From: Bacteroidota bacterium
GTDB taxonomy: Bacteria > Bacteroidota > Bacteroidia > Chitinophagales > Chitinophagaceae
Assembly (NCBI GenBank): GCA_947476145.1
Contig: CANJPH010000005.1
Location: 1-64,000 of the forward strand
Reading direction: 5' to 3'
DNA length: 64,000 nt
Under the pieces are notes generated by a model. That model searched no databases and was not told where the DNA came from. It was given only the letters and a program-made list of their open reading frames with translations. This document shows positions 7,721 through 15,552 of the stretch, piece after piece. The translations under genes and the position numbers were made by a program. The first letter of the stretch is position 1. Each line of letters starts with the position of its first letter.

Positions 7721-7750
7721 AAAAAAGGAGAACATTCGTTCTCCTTTTTT
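7721..7750. terminator. Bidirectional terminator
   Basis: AAAAAAGGAGAAC and GTTCTCCTTTTTT form a 13-bp perfect stem around ATTC between convergent genes. It works on either strand because of the A- and T-runs. Confidence 0.92.
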
Positions 7751-7780
7751 ATAATGCGGGATTCATCATGACTGAATGGG

Positions 7781-9979
7781 TTATTTAAGATCTATTTTTA
7801 AACTGAGCCAAAAGTTTCTTCCAGCCATGGGGTAGTAATTATTTGACGTGGTAGTTACACCGCCGTAAGTATAACTATAGGTATAGCCATTTGGTTCATA
7901 TAAGTTGTCAAATACATTGATTAGGTATAATTGCAAATTGGCATCCCATCTTTTTTTACTTGTAAATTTCCAAATTAAATTCAGGTCATGAATCAAATAG
8001 GGTTTAAGTATCCTATTTTCATTTTGTGTATTATCTAAATATTGTTTAGAAACATACTTGCTTGTGAATATGAATTGCCATTTATTAGTAGGTAAAAAAT
8101 TGATTGAATGTGAAGCAGTGGTAGTTGGTGATAGGGCAATATCGGTTTTGTGGTGTTCAATTGCTTTTTGTTCGTAAGTATCATAGTTGTCAAAATACTC
8201 GGTGAAATGATTAATTTTATTTTTACTAAATGTAATATTGCCACTTGTATTTATTTGGTCATTAATTTTCCAGACGCCTTCAAGTTCAATGCCTGCTCGA
8301 TAACTTTTTGGCACATTAATCCTAGTATAAGCGCCAACATCATTGATTTTACCTGTTAACACCAATTGATCTTTGTAGTGCATATAGTAAAAGTTTACAC
8401 CCCAGCTATAGTTCGATTTTTTTTGTTGAATACCTGTTTCCCAATCGTATAAAATTTCTTTGGTAGGTTTTTGCAAAGCACCCGTTTCGTAATCATCTCT
8501 ATTGGGCTCCTTATGTGCAACGGCAATACTAGTATAATAGGTAGTATTGTTAAATGTATAATTTAAACCAGCCTTAGGATTGAAAAAGTCAAATTTGCCC
8601 TGTGATATTAGATTAGGCGTTTTATCAAACCCATTCATTTGATGCGTAACTTTTCTGTATTGTAAATCAAGAAAACTTCTTAATTGCGCAGTAAGCTTGT
8701 ATTGCCACTTTGTATATAAAGTATAATCTTTTTTTGTAGCATTATTCCTATAGTATTCAATGGGTGATTTGATAGCGATTACATTGGGGTAGGGTAAAAT
8801 ACCATAATGTTCCCCCTCATATTGGTTCCATCCGCCACCAATCGTCAATTCGTTATTGCCTTTTTCGTACATTAAGGAAACAATTTGACCATAAAAATTA
8901 TTTCCAAGCCATCTTCTTCTAATGATATCCGGGTTGGTACTGTTGTATAATGGGTTAGTATATAATAAGTATTCTTTAATATCTACACCTGCTTTATATT
9001 CTTCATAATAGCCATTCCCTTTTGTTAAAAATAGGGCAGTGCTCCATTTTAGATAATTACTTATTTGATTATTATAAAATAATTGATAATGGGTTTGCGT
9101 ATAATTATCGGTTTGATCTGGATAAGCAGCATCCAATTTTTCCATACCTGCTGGATTGTATGTTCTGTTTGTAGTTAATAATTCTTCAGGTACCCCATAC
9201 CAGGATTGATAGGTTTTTTCCTTGCCTGAAAATATATTCAATCTTAAAGATGAGTTGTCGCCCCAGTAGGCAGCACTTACATAAAAAGAATTTAAATTAC
9301 TTTTTGCTCTATCCATATAGCCATCAGAACTAATTCGGCTTAAACGACCATCCACCGTGAAATGATTTTTTAATAACCCAGATCCTACCACTAAATTATT
9401 TTTCAGGGAATTGAATGACCCAACACTATTGTTTAAGGATAAATAGGGGAAAGGGTTGTAACTATTTGTAGACAAGTTCATCGTTGCGCCAAAGGCACCG
9501 GCCCCATTGGTGGAAGTACCTACGCCACGTTGTATTTGAATACTATTTACACTTGAACTAAAGTCGGGTAAGTCCACAAAATAGGTCATACTACTTTCAG
9601 CATCATTATAGGGGATGCCATTTAGCGTAACATTAATTCTTGTACCATCGGTTCCTCTTATTCTAATACCTGTGTAACCAACACCCGTTCCAGCATCGGA
9701 GTGAACTACTACCGATGGGGTATTTTGTACTAAAAAGGGGAGGTCTTGCCCTAGGTTTACTTTTGCAATGGCCTCTTTACTAAAATTTGTTTTTGCAAAG
9801 GGGCTTGTTTCACTCACTCGAATTGATTTTACTTCCAGTGGCGGTAGGTTTCGTACACTATCTGTAAACTTTTTTAAGCTATTCGATGTAGATAGTTTTT
9901 GCAATGGTTTTTTTGCTTGCTGCGCCATTGCTGGTGCAAGCAGCATTAGAAAGATGATTGTTCCCAATAACTTAGTCAT
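7781..9979 (-). CDS. TonB-dependent outer-membrane receptor, probable thiamine transporter
   Basis: The 732-residue protein has a signal peptide (residues 1-19, ending AMAQ), a plug domain (about 50-170, with GIRIRGTDGTRINVTLNGIPYND and QIQRGVGTSTNGAGAFGA) and a 22-strand type barrel to the aromatic-rich C-terminus (AGRNFWLSLKIDLK). It lacks the N-terminal carboxypeptidase-like domain of SusC-type receptors. Its leader carries a TPP riboswitch, so thiamine or a phosphorylated derivative is the likely substrate. TPP-controlled outer-membrane receptors are known in Bacteroidota from comparative genomics. Energy would come from TonB-ExbBD encoded elsewhere. No inner-membrane thiamine transporter gene is adjacent. 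Confidence 0.9.
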   Translation of the reverse strand: MTKLLGTIIFLMLLAPAMAQQAKKPLQKLSTSNSLKKFTDSVRNLPPLEVKSIRVSETSPFAKTNFSKEAIAKVNLGQDLPFLVQNTPSVVVHSDAGTGVGYTGIRIRGTDGTRINVTLNGIPYNDAESSMTYFVDLPDFSSSVNSIQIQRGVGTSTNGAGAFGATMNLSTNSYNPFPYLSLNNSVGSFNSLKNNLVVGSGLLKNHFTVDGRLSRISSDGYMDRAKSNLNSFYVSAAYWGDNSSLRLNIFSGKEKTYQSWYGVPEELLTTNRTYNPAGMEKLDAAYPDQTDNYTQTHYQLFYNNQISNYLKWSTALFLTKGNGYYEEYKAGVDIKEYLLYTNPLYNSTNPDIIRRRWLGNNFYGQIVSLMYEKGNNELTIGGGWNQYEGEHYGILPYPNVIAIKSPIEYYRNNATKKDYTLYTKWQYKLTAQLRSFLDLQYRKVTHQMNGFDKTPNLISQGKFDFFNPKAGLNYTFNNTTYYTSIAVAHKEPNRDDYETGALQKPTKEILYDWETGIQQKKSNYSWGVNFYYMHYKDQLVLTGKINDVGAYTRINVPKSYRAGIELEGVWKINDQINTSGNITFSKNKINHFTEYFDNYDTYEQKAIEHHKTDIALSPTTTASHSINFLPTNKWQFIFTSKYVSKQYLDNTQNENRILKPYLIHDLNLIWKFTSKKRWDANLQLYLINVFDNLYEPNGYTYSYTYGGVTTTSNNYYPMAGRNFWLSLKIDLK

Positions 9980-10048
9980 TTTTTATATTTAACTATTCAT
10001 AAATGGGAACAGGAATAATAAGCTATGAGAAGTGCACGAGTGGTGCGG

Positions 10049-10123
10049 TACCTTCCCTTCGCAGGCATTACCCTGTTCAGGTTCAACGGGTTTTATCTCA
10101 GCTTTTTACAGCACCCCGAGGAC
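10049..10123 (-). promoter_or_regulatory. TPP riboswitch (THI element)
   Basis: On the minus strand the leader of the receptor gene reads CTCGGGGTGC (10120-10111), GCTGAGAT, ACCCGTTGAACCTGA, CAGGGTAATGCCTGC and GAAGGGAAGG (10060-10051). These are all the conserved THI-box blocks in the right order. P3 is very short. Downstream, GCAC-cactc-GTGC can form a small hairpin that may be part of the expression platform. About 70 bases separate the aptamer from the ATG. High TPP is expected to repress the receptor. I see no strong poly-U terminator, so translational control is more likely. Confidence 0.95.
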
Positions 10124-10208
10124 ATGACAAAACTAATACCTTAGCTTTAATCTACCAATTGTAACTTTAGTTTCTAATTTTCGTTATACGATAAATAACT
10201 TCACAAGT

Positions 10209-10988
10209 ATGAAAAAATTATACATTTTAGCCTTCCTTTTTTTGTGTCTTCAAGCAAATGCCCAAAAGTCGGCGCTCATTTATGACGACAATGCGCAGTT
10301 AAGGCAAGTGGGTAATTTTAAAGCCATTAAAGTATCAAGTGGAATAGATTTATACCTTACGCAATCTGATCATTGTCAAGTTGCTGTCAGTGCATCTAAT
10401 AATCAAATAAGAGATCGTATTCAAACTAGTATAGAAGGTGAAACCTTGGTGATTAAATTTGAAAACTCAAATGGGTGGAGAATGAGTAATTGGGGAAATT
10501 ACAGAATGAAAGCTTATGTAAGTATTAAAGAAATAAGTGCTTTAACAGGCTCGGGTGCCTCTAGAATTAGGTTATTATCAACTTTATCAACTCCAGAATT
10601 GAATGTAAAAATTATGGGAGCCACTGATTTTAGTGGAGATATCGAAACAGCCCTGTTAACTTTAAATTTATCAGGTGCTTCTGATTTTAAAGGAAAAATA
10701 AATACAACTTCATTTGTATTGAATGAATCGGGTGCGAGTAGTTGTGAAATTTCAGGTACTGCGGATGATCTCTCTCTTGATTTGTCGGGAGCGAGTATCT
10801 CTAAATTATATGAACTAAATACAAAAGGAGCGATTGTAGATGTTTCGGGAGCAAGCACTGCTAATCTAAGAGTGAGTCAATTGCTTAAAGTTACTGTTAC
10901 TGGAGCCAGTGAAATTAATTATAAAGGGGCTGCTGTTGTAAAAGAAATGAAAGCGTCAGGCAGTTCCAGTATTCGTTACAGGGACTAG
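10209..10988 (+). CDS. Secreted GIN-domain (DUF2807) protein
   Basis: The 259-residue protein has a signal peptide (residues 1-18, ending ANAQ) and a head GIN domain, formerly DUF2807. The characteristic repeated SGAS/TGAS turns appear at least seven times (GSGAS, SGASD, ESGASS, LSGAS, VSGAS, TGAS and a final GSSS), as expected of a parallel beta-helix-like stack. Such proteins are abundant in Bacteroidota and are annotated as putative adhesin heads, but function is unproven. It is divergent from the TPP-controlled receptor and convergent with the next small barrel gene, with only 5 bp between stops. It is probably monocistronic. Confidence 0.88.
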   Translation: MKKLYILAFLFLCLQANAQKSALIYDDNAQLRQVGNFKAIKVSSGIDLYLTQSDHCQVAVSASNNQIRDRIQTSIEGETLVIKFENSNGWRMSNWGNYRMKAYVSIKEISALTGSGASRIRLLSTLSTPELNVKIMGATDFSGDIETALLTLNLSGASDFKGKINTTSFVLNESGASSCEISGTADDLSLDLSGASISKLYELNTKGAIVDVSGASTANLRVSQLLKVTVTGASEINYKGAAVVKEMKASGSSSIRYRD

Positions 10989-10993
10989 TTGAA

Positions 10994-11473
10994 TTAAAAT
11001 ATTTTATGTAAAATCTTAAATCCAAACATACTCCAAGTGCTTGAAGCATTTGTATTTGTTGTAGTATAGTGCGCAACAAAATCAATATTTTTAAAACTAT
11101 ATCCAAGCTGAGGGCTTACTAAGAATCCACCTTTCGTGGAACCACCCGCAGTTGAACTTCCATATCCAATCCCTATACCTGGTTTTAAATTATTGACATT
11201 CACATTTGCTCCTATTAACATGGGAATGAAGGCAACATTAAATCCATTGTTTAAATAAGCATTGTATCCTGTTTGAACAAAGGCTTCTACATTTTCAGAC
11301 AATGCAGCTTTGGCAGTTACATCTAATCCAAATCCGCTAGCAGATTTTGGATTCCCCGTTGCTTTATAACTTGAATAGCCACCTCCAAAACTCAACGAGT
11401 ATTTTTGTTGAGCATTTGCATTAAATACTAATAAGGTGATCAATCCGAAACTCATTAAAAAGGCCTTTTTCAT
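10994..11473 (-). CDS. Small outer-membrane beta-barrel-like protein, paralog 1
   Basis: The 159-residue protein has a signal peptide (about 1-21, ending NANAQ) and alternating amphipathic strands with many Gly and Tyr: SLSFGGGYSSY, GFGLDVTAKAAL, PGIGIGYG and PQLGYSFKNIDFVAHYT. The pattern fits an outer-membrane barrel of about eight strands. It is clearly homologous to the gene at 11862-12344 along its whole length (FGLD, GYNAY/GYNSY, KPGIGIGYG/KPGLGIGYG, SPQLGYS, VAHYT). The two are probably a local duplication. No specific function is known to me. Confidence 0.75.
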   Translation of the reverse strand: MKKAFLMSFGLITLLVFNANAQQKYSLSFGGGYSSYKATGNPKSASGFGLDVTAKAALSENVEAFVQTGYNAYLNNGFNVAFIPMLIGANVNVNNLKPGIGIGYGSSTAGGSTKGGFLVSPQLGYSFKNIDFVAHYTTTNTNASSTWSMFGFKILHKIF

Positions 11474-11811
11474 ATATTGTTATTTTAGTCTGTTAATTTA
11501 AACTGCGATTATTGAATTTGACTCCGCTTAAGCTATGAATGGTGGGCTCATGCTTGACTTCAAAATTAAGATTTTATTTAACGCTATTGTACTTTAATTT
11601 AAAGAGGGTATATCTGTTTATTACTCATTAAACATCTAGGATGAATTATTCTATAAATAGTCCAGATTTGGTGATTTTTACTCCTTAAATAATATATCAT
11701 TTTTTATAAATATATTTATTTACATCCTTCTTAAAATAATGAGTTGGTATTGGTGCTTGATCTACTTTGTGTAATAGCTGAAGATGCGAATATGGTTGTC
11801 ATCAATTTAAA
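11474..11811. other. Intergenic stretch without a gene
   Basis: This is an AT-rich spacer between the two paralogous barrel genes. No convincing ORF, tRNA or structured RNA is visible. It should hold the promoter of the 10994-11473 gene, but no clean TAnnTTTG box with a spaced -33 element was found on the minus strand. Confidence 0.5.
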
Positions 11812-11848
11812 AAAAGATCAGATACTTATTTCAAGTATCTGATCTTTT
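11812..11848 (-). terminator. Terminator downstream of barrel paralog 2
   Basis: AAAAGATCAGATACTT and AAGTATCTGATCTTTT form a 16-bp perfect stem around ATTTC, with T-runs on both strands. It lies just 3' of the minus-strand gene. Confidence 0.88.
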
Positions 11849-11861
11849 AAAATTAGGCCTC

Positions 11862-12344
11862 TTAAAAATTGTAAAGTACTTTTAGGCCTGCAATATTAAT
11901 ATTATTACTGCTTTTTTCAATTGAAATAGAAGTGTAGTGAGCAACTAGGTCAACTTTCTCCAAGCTATAACCTAGTTGAGGGCTTAATGCAAAGCCACCA
12001 ATGCCGTCTCCACCTGAAACACTTAATCTACCATAACCAATACCTAAACCTGGCTTAAAATTACCAGACTTATAGTTTACTCCTAACAATATTGGGATAA
12101 CTCCCCATGAAGATCCGCTTTCACTATAAGAATTGTATCCAGTATGCAAGAATCCTTCAAAACTTTCATTTAAATCCTTTTTTGCTACTAAATCTAATCC
12201 AAAACCCGTTGCTGAATTTCCACCAACACTGTAAGAGGAGACGCCACCCCCAATGCTAAATTTAACATTTGAATCTTGTGCATTCGCTGCAATTGTAAAT
12301 ACAGTGGTCATGAAGCAAAGCATAAATAATTTCTTCATTTTCAT
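11862..12344 (-). CDS. Small outer-membrane beta-barrel-like protein, paralog 2
   Basis: The 160-residue protein has a signal peptide (ending AANAQ at about residue 23) followed by Gly/Tyr-rich amphipathic strands (FSIGGGVSSYSVGG, GFGLDLVAKKDL, KPGLGIGYGRLS, SPQLGYSLEKVDLVAHY). It shares its whole architecture with the 10994-11473 gene, including the conserved cores GFGLD, GLGIGYG and SPQLGYS. A second in-frame ATG two codons downstream could also be the start. The leader contains AAACG-GGG-CGTTT, a small inverted repeat that could be a protein-binding site or a hairpin. Function is unknown. Confidence 0.75.
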   Translation of the reverse strand: MKMKKLFMLCFMTTVFTIAANAQDSNVKFSIGGGVSSYSVGGNSATGFGLDLVAKKDLNESFEGFLHTGYNSYSESGSSWGVIPILLGVNYKSGNFKPGLGIGYGRLSVSGGDGIGGFALSPQLGYSLEKVDLVAHYTSISIEKSSNNINIAGLKVLYNF

Positions 12345-12553
12345 AATATTTTGTTTTAGAATTCCTACTCATATGGCTTTTCGGAAACGCCCCGTTTTTA
12401 AATTGGTTGCTGGACTCCATTTACATATTATAAATATAGTATATTAAATTCAAAATATTTATTTAAATTATTATATGAAAATAGGTGCCGCTACCCTCAA
12501 TCAGCCCCTGTTTTTACTCATTATTTACCAATTCCTCATACATCCCCTAAAAC

Positions 12554-12584
12554 TTGTTTAAGAACTAATTTAGCCCTATCTTTG
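12554..12584 (+). promoter_or_regulatory. Promoter of the initiator tRNA gene
   Basis: TTG at 12554-12556 and TATCTTTG at 12577-12584, 20 bp apart, match the Bacteroidota consensus. The tRNA 5' end is 13 bases downstream. Confidence 0.8.
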
Positions 12585-12596
12585 CCGTCCAAACAT

Positions 12597-12668
<72 letters not shown>

Positions 12669-12674
12669 CATCAT

Positions 12675-12710
12675 CCCGCTCCCGATTCCTATCGAGAGCG
12701 GATTTTTTTT
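12675..12710 (+). terminator. Terminator after tRNA-fMet
   Basis: CCGCTC-cCGAT and ATCGa-GAGCGG arms around TCCT, followed by eight Ts after one A. Confidence 0.9.
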
Positions 12711-12750
12711 GTATTAACTTTGTGTCCTGGATTAGATCAATTGTATTGAA

Positions 12751-13626
12751 ATGAAAGTAGGGTTTGTAAACATATTTGGGAAGCCAAATGCCGGTAAAAG
12801 CACTTTACTGAACGCCATCATGGGCGAGAAGATGGCTATTGTCTCTTCCAAAGTGCAAACCACCCGACATAGGATTAAGGCCTTTTTAAATAAGCCAGAC
12901 GAATACCAAATCATATTTTCTGATACGCCAGGAATTATAGATCCTAAGTATAAACTACATGAAAAGATGATGGGGGCTGTAAAAAGTGCCCTAGAGGATG
13001 CCGATATTGCTTTATTAATGGTGGATGTAAGAGATGATTTTGAAGAAATTGACGCCATGTTTACTGCTTTGAAGTTAAAAGTACCTTGTATTGTGGTTAT
13101 GAATAAGTCGGATTTGGCAGTAGGTGGGAGAGTAAAAGAGGCGAATGCTTATTTTAGTACAAAATCATACTGTACAAAAATAATTTCTATTAGTGCGTTG
13201 AATAACAGCGATATAGATAGGTTACTGAAAGTAGTGCTTCAATTAATTCCGGAAGGAGGTCATCCTTTCTTTGACCAGGAGGATTTGAGTGACATGCCAA
13301 CTAAGTTCTTTGTAAGTGAAATTATAAGGGAGAAAATTTACCAGTTGTTTGGGGAGGAGATCCCTTACCATACAGCCGTATTGGTGAACTCATTTAAAGA
13401 GCAACCCTTAATCGTGAAAATTCAGGCAGACATTATTGTTAACCGTGAAACGCAAAAGTCTATTATTATTGGACAAGGCGGGAAGATGATCAAAGAGATA
13501 GGCACTTTGGCAAGAAAAGACATTGAGGAGTTTATTGGTTCCAAAGTGTTTTTGGAATTGTTTGTAAAGGTAAAGCCTAAGTGGAGAGACAATGACACGA
13601 AATTGAAAGAATTTGGATATCAATAA
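12751..13626 (+). CDS. era: GTPase Era
   Basis: Era binds 16S rRNA near its 3' end and assists 30S assembly. The 291-residue protein has a GTPase domain with G1 GKPNAGKST (10-18), G3 DTPG, G4 NKSD and G5 SALN, followed by a KH domain (about 205-280) with the loop IIGQGGKMIKEIG. Length is standard. A -7-like TAACTTTG lies at 12715-12722, but the matching -33 position falls within the preceding tRNA terminator. The related GTPase gene der begins 78 bp downstream, a common pairing in Bacteroidota. Both act in ribosome maturation. Confidence 0.97.
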   Translation: MKVGFVNIFGKPNAGKSTLLNAIMGEKMAIVSSKVQTTRHRIKAFLNKPDEYQIIFSDTPGIIDPKYKLHEKMMGAVKSALEDADIALLMVDVRDDFEEIDAMFTALKLKVPCIVVMNKSDLAVGGRVKEANAYFSTKSYCTKIISISALNNSDIDRLLKVVLQLIPEGGHPFFDQEDLSDMPTKFFVSEIIREKIYQLFGEEIPYHTAVLVNSFKEQPLIVKIQADIIVNRETQKSIIIGQGGKMIKEIGTLARKDIEEFIGSKVFLELFVKVKPKWRDNDTKLKEFGYQ

Positions 13627-13704
13627 TTAATTTTATAAATATCTATTAAGATATTGAAAAACAATTATTTAACATAGTTTATTTGAATATTAAATTGAAT
13701 TATT

Positions 13705-15057
13705 ATGAGTTATACAGTTGCGATAGTAGGAAGACCCAATGTGGGCAAGAGCACTTTGTTTAACCGTTTTTTAGAAGAGCGTAAAGCCATTGTGGATGAT
13801 ATTAGTGGTGTGACCAGAGACCGTCAATATGGAGAGACTGAATGGGGTGGTAAACATTTTAATGTGATTGACACCGGTGGTTTTGTACCCGATTCTAAAG
13901 ACATGTTTGAAACGGAGATCCGCAAACAAGTAAGAATTGCGATAGACGAAGCCAATGCCATGATATTTATGGTGGATGCTGCAGTTGGTTTGACAGACTT
14001 AGATTCGGCAATGGCCGACTTACTTAGAAGAACTACGAAGCCCGTTTATGTATGTGTAAATAAAGTAGACAATTCAAATAGGGCCTTGGAGGCAACCGAA
14101 TTCTACGGGATGGGCTTTGAACACAACTATTTTGTGAGTGCCATTTCGGGGAGTGGAACCGGGGAGCTATTGGATGCCGTGATTAATGATATGAAGGAAG
14201 AGCCGAATCGTAAAGCCATTGCTGACGCTGCAGAATTACCAGAAGGTGAAGAGCCTGAGGAAGCGCCAACAGTTCCAAAAATTGCCATTATTGGACAACC
14301 CAATGTTGGTAAATCTAGCTTATTGAATGCCATGATTGGTCAAGACCGAACTATTGTGAGTGATATAGCTGGCACCACACGTGATACGATCCATACCCAT
14401 TACAATATGTTCCAAAAGGAATTTATTTTAATTGATACTGCAGGTATTCGTCGTAAGAACAAAGAAAAGGACGATTTAGAGTTTTATTCAGTAATCCGTG
14501 CCATTAAGGCGATGGATGAAGCCGATGTTTGTTTAATGGTGATTGATGCCGTTAAGGGCATTACTGCTCAGGATCTGAGTATTTTTAGCTTGGCGGCTAA
14601 GAAAGGAAAGGGAATCGTGGTTTTGGTGAATAAATGGGACTTAATTCCAAAAGAAACCAATACTGCCCGTGATTACGAGAAACGATTAAGAGACAAACTG
14701 GCACCTTTTACGGATGTGCCCATCTTATTTATATCTGCCGTAGAGAAAACCAGGATTTTTAAAGCGATAGAATTGGCCTTAGATGTGTTTGATAATAAGC
14801 ATCGTAAAATTGCCACTTCTAAGCTTAATGAAGTGATGCTCAAGGCGATAGGTAATTATCAAGCCCCAGTTGTGAGAGGTCATGTGATTAAGATTAAGTT
14901 TGTACAACAGCTACCTACCAGGGTGCCAAGCTTCGCCTTTTTTACCAATTTCCCTGACGATATTAAAACTCCTTACCGAAACTACCTTGAAAATCAGGTA
15001 AGGGCCAACTTTAAGTTCACAGGGGTGCCGGTAAGGATCTATTTTAGAAAAAAATAG
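13705..15057 (+). CDS. der: Ribosome-assembly GTPase Der (EngA)
   Basis: Der is the tandem-GTPase factor needed for 50S subunit maturation. The 450-residue protein has two GTPase domains: the first with GRPNVGKST (8-16), DTGG and NKVD, the second (from about residue 190) with GQPNVGKSS, DTAG and NKWD. A KH-like domain occupies the last 90 or so residues. An acidic linker (PEGEEPEEAP) joins the GTPase units. Length is typical. It follows era on the same strand. The intergenic region downstream contains the promoter of the small lipoprotein gene. Confidence 0.98.
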   Translation: MSYTVAIVGRPNVGKSTLFNRFLEERKAIVDDISGVTRDRQYGETEWGGKHFNVIDTGGFVPDSKDMFETEIRKQVRIAIDEANAMIFMVDAAVGLTDLDSAMADLLRRTTKPVYVCVNKVDNSNRALEATEFYGMGFEHNYFVSAISGSGTGELLDAVINDMKEEPNRKAIADAAELPEGEEPEEAPTVPKIAIIGQPNVGKSSLLNAMIGQDRTIVSDIAGTTRDTIHTHYNMFQKEFILIDTAGIRRKNKEKDDLEFYSVIRAIKAMDEADVCLMVIDAVKGITAQDLSIFSLAAKKGKGIVVLVNKWDLIPKETNTARDYEKRLRDKLAPFTDVPILFISAVEKTRIFKAIELALDVFDNKHRKIATSKLNEVMLKAIGNYQAPVVRGHVIKIKFVQQLPTRVPSFAFFTNFPDDIKTPYRNYLENQVRANFKFTGVPVRIYFRKK

Positions 15058-15103
15058 AATTAGCTCTGATATTATTATATATAAGAAAAAAATATTGTCA
15101 AAA

Positions 15104-15135
15104 TTTGGAAATTCAAGCCTAGACCAATATCTTCG
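15104..15135 (+). promoter_or_regulatory. Promoter of the small lipoprotein gene
   Basis: TTTG at 15104-15107 and TATCTTCG at 15128-15135 are 20 bp apart. The -7 box differs from TAnnTTTG at one base. The start codon is 35 bp downstream. Confidence 0.6.
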
Positions 15136-15170
15136 CCCTCATAATTTTAACCAAACTTAAAACTTTGAAA

Positions 15171-15362
15171 ATGAAAAAAGTATTCGCAATTTTCGCTATC
15201 GCTGCATTAACTGCATGTGGTGACGCTGCAACTGAAACAACTGCAACTCCAACTGAAGCAACTGCAACTCCAACTGAAGCAACTGCTACTCCAGTTGTTG
15301 AAACTGCATCTCCAGCTGCAACAACTGCAACTCCAGCTGCTACAACTGAGAAGAAGAAGTAA
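15171..15362 (+). CDS. Small Thr/Ala/Pro-rich lipoprotein
   Basis: The 63-residue product has a lipoprotein signal (MKKVFAIFAIAALTAC, lipobox LTAC with Cys16). Almost the whole mature part is Thr, Ala, Pro and Glu in repeats of TATPTEA, ending in EKKK. The DNA underlying it is internally repeated in 21-bp units, so copy number may vary between strains. A promoter upstream and a strong terminator downstream make it a single-gene transcript, which argues that it is real. I chose ATG 15171; an in-frame TTG two codons upstream is less likely. No function is known. It may be a surface or periplasmic spacer. Confidence 0.75.
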   Translation: MKKVFAIFAIAALTACGDAATETTATPTEATATPTEATATPVVETASPAATTATPAATTEKKK

Positions 15363-15391
15363 TTAGAAGTATAAAACTTCTTGCAAGAAGG

Positions 15392-15420
15392 TCCCTCCGA
15401 AATTCGGAGGGATTTTTTTT
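15392..15420 (+). terminator. Terminator after the small lipoprotein
   Basis: TCCCTCCGA and TCGGAGGGA arms around AAT, then eight Ts. Confidence 0.92.
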
Positions 15421-15552
15421 GCCCCTAGGTGTAAAAATAAAATTGATAATTAGGAGTTTTGGCACCAATATTGCATAATTGTTAGGGACAGTTCAATACA
15501 TAGGTATTGAAAAGAATTGTGTCATTTTGACGATTATTTAAAAAATAGAATA

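Noticed and set aside
15517-15552. Longer Lon N-terminus from TTG 15517
   Set aside because: The 12 extra residues match nothing I know and the GTG at 15553 begins the recognised N-terminal segment; the choice remains uncertain.
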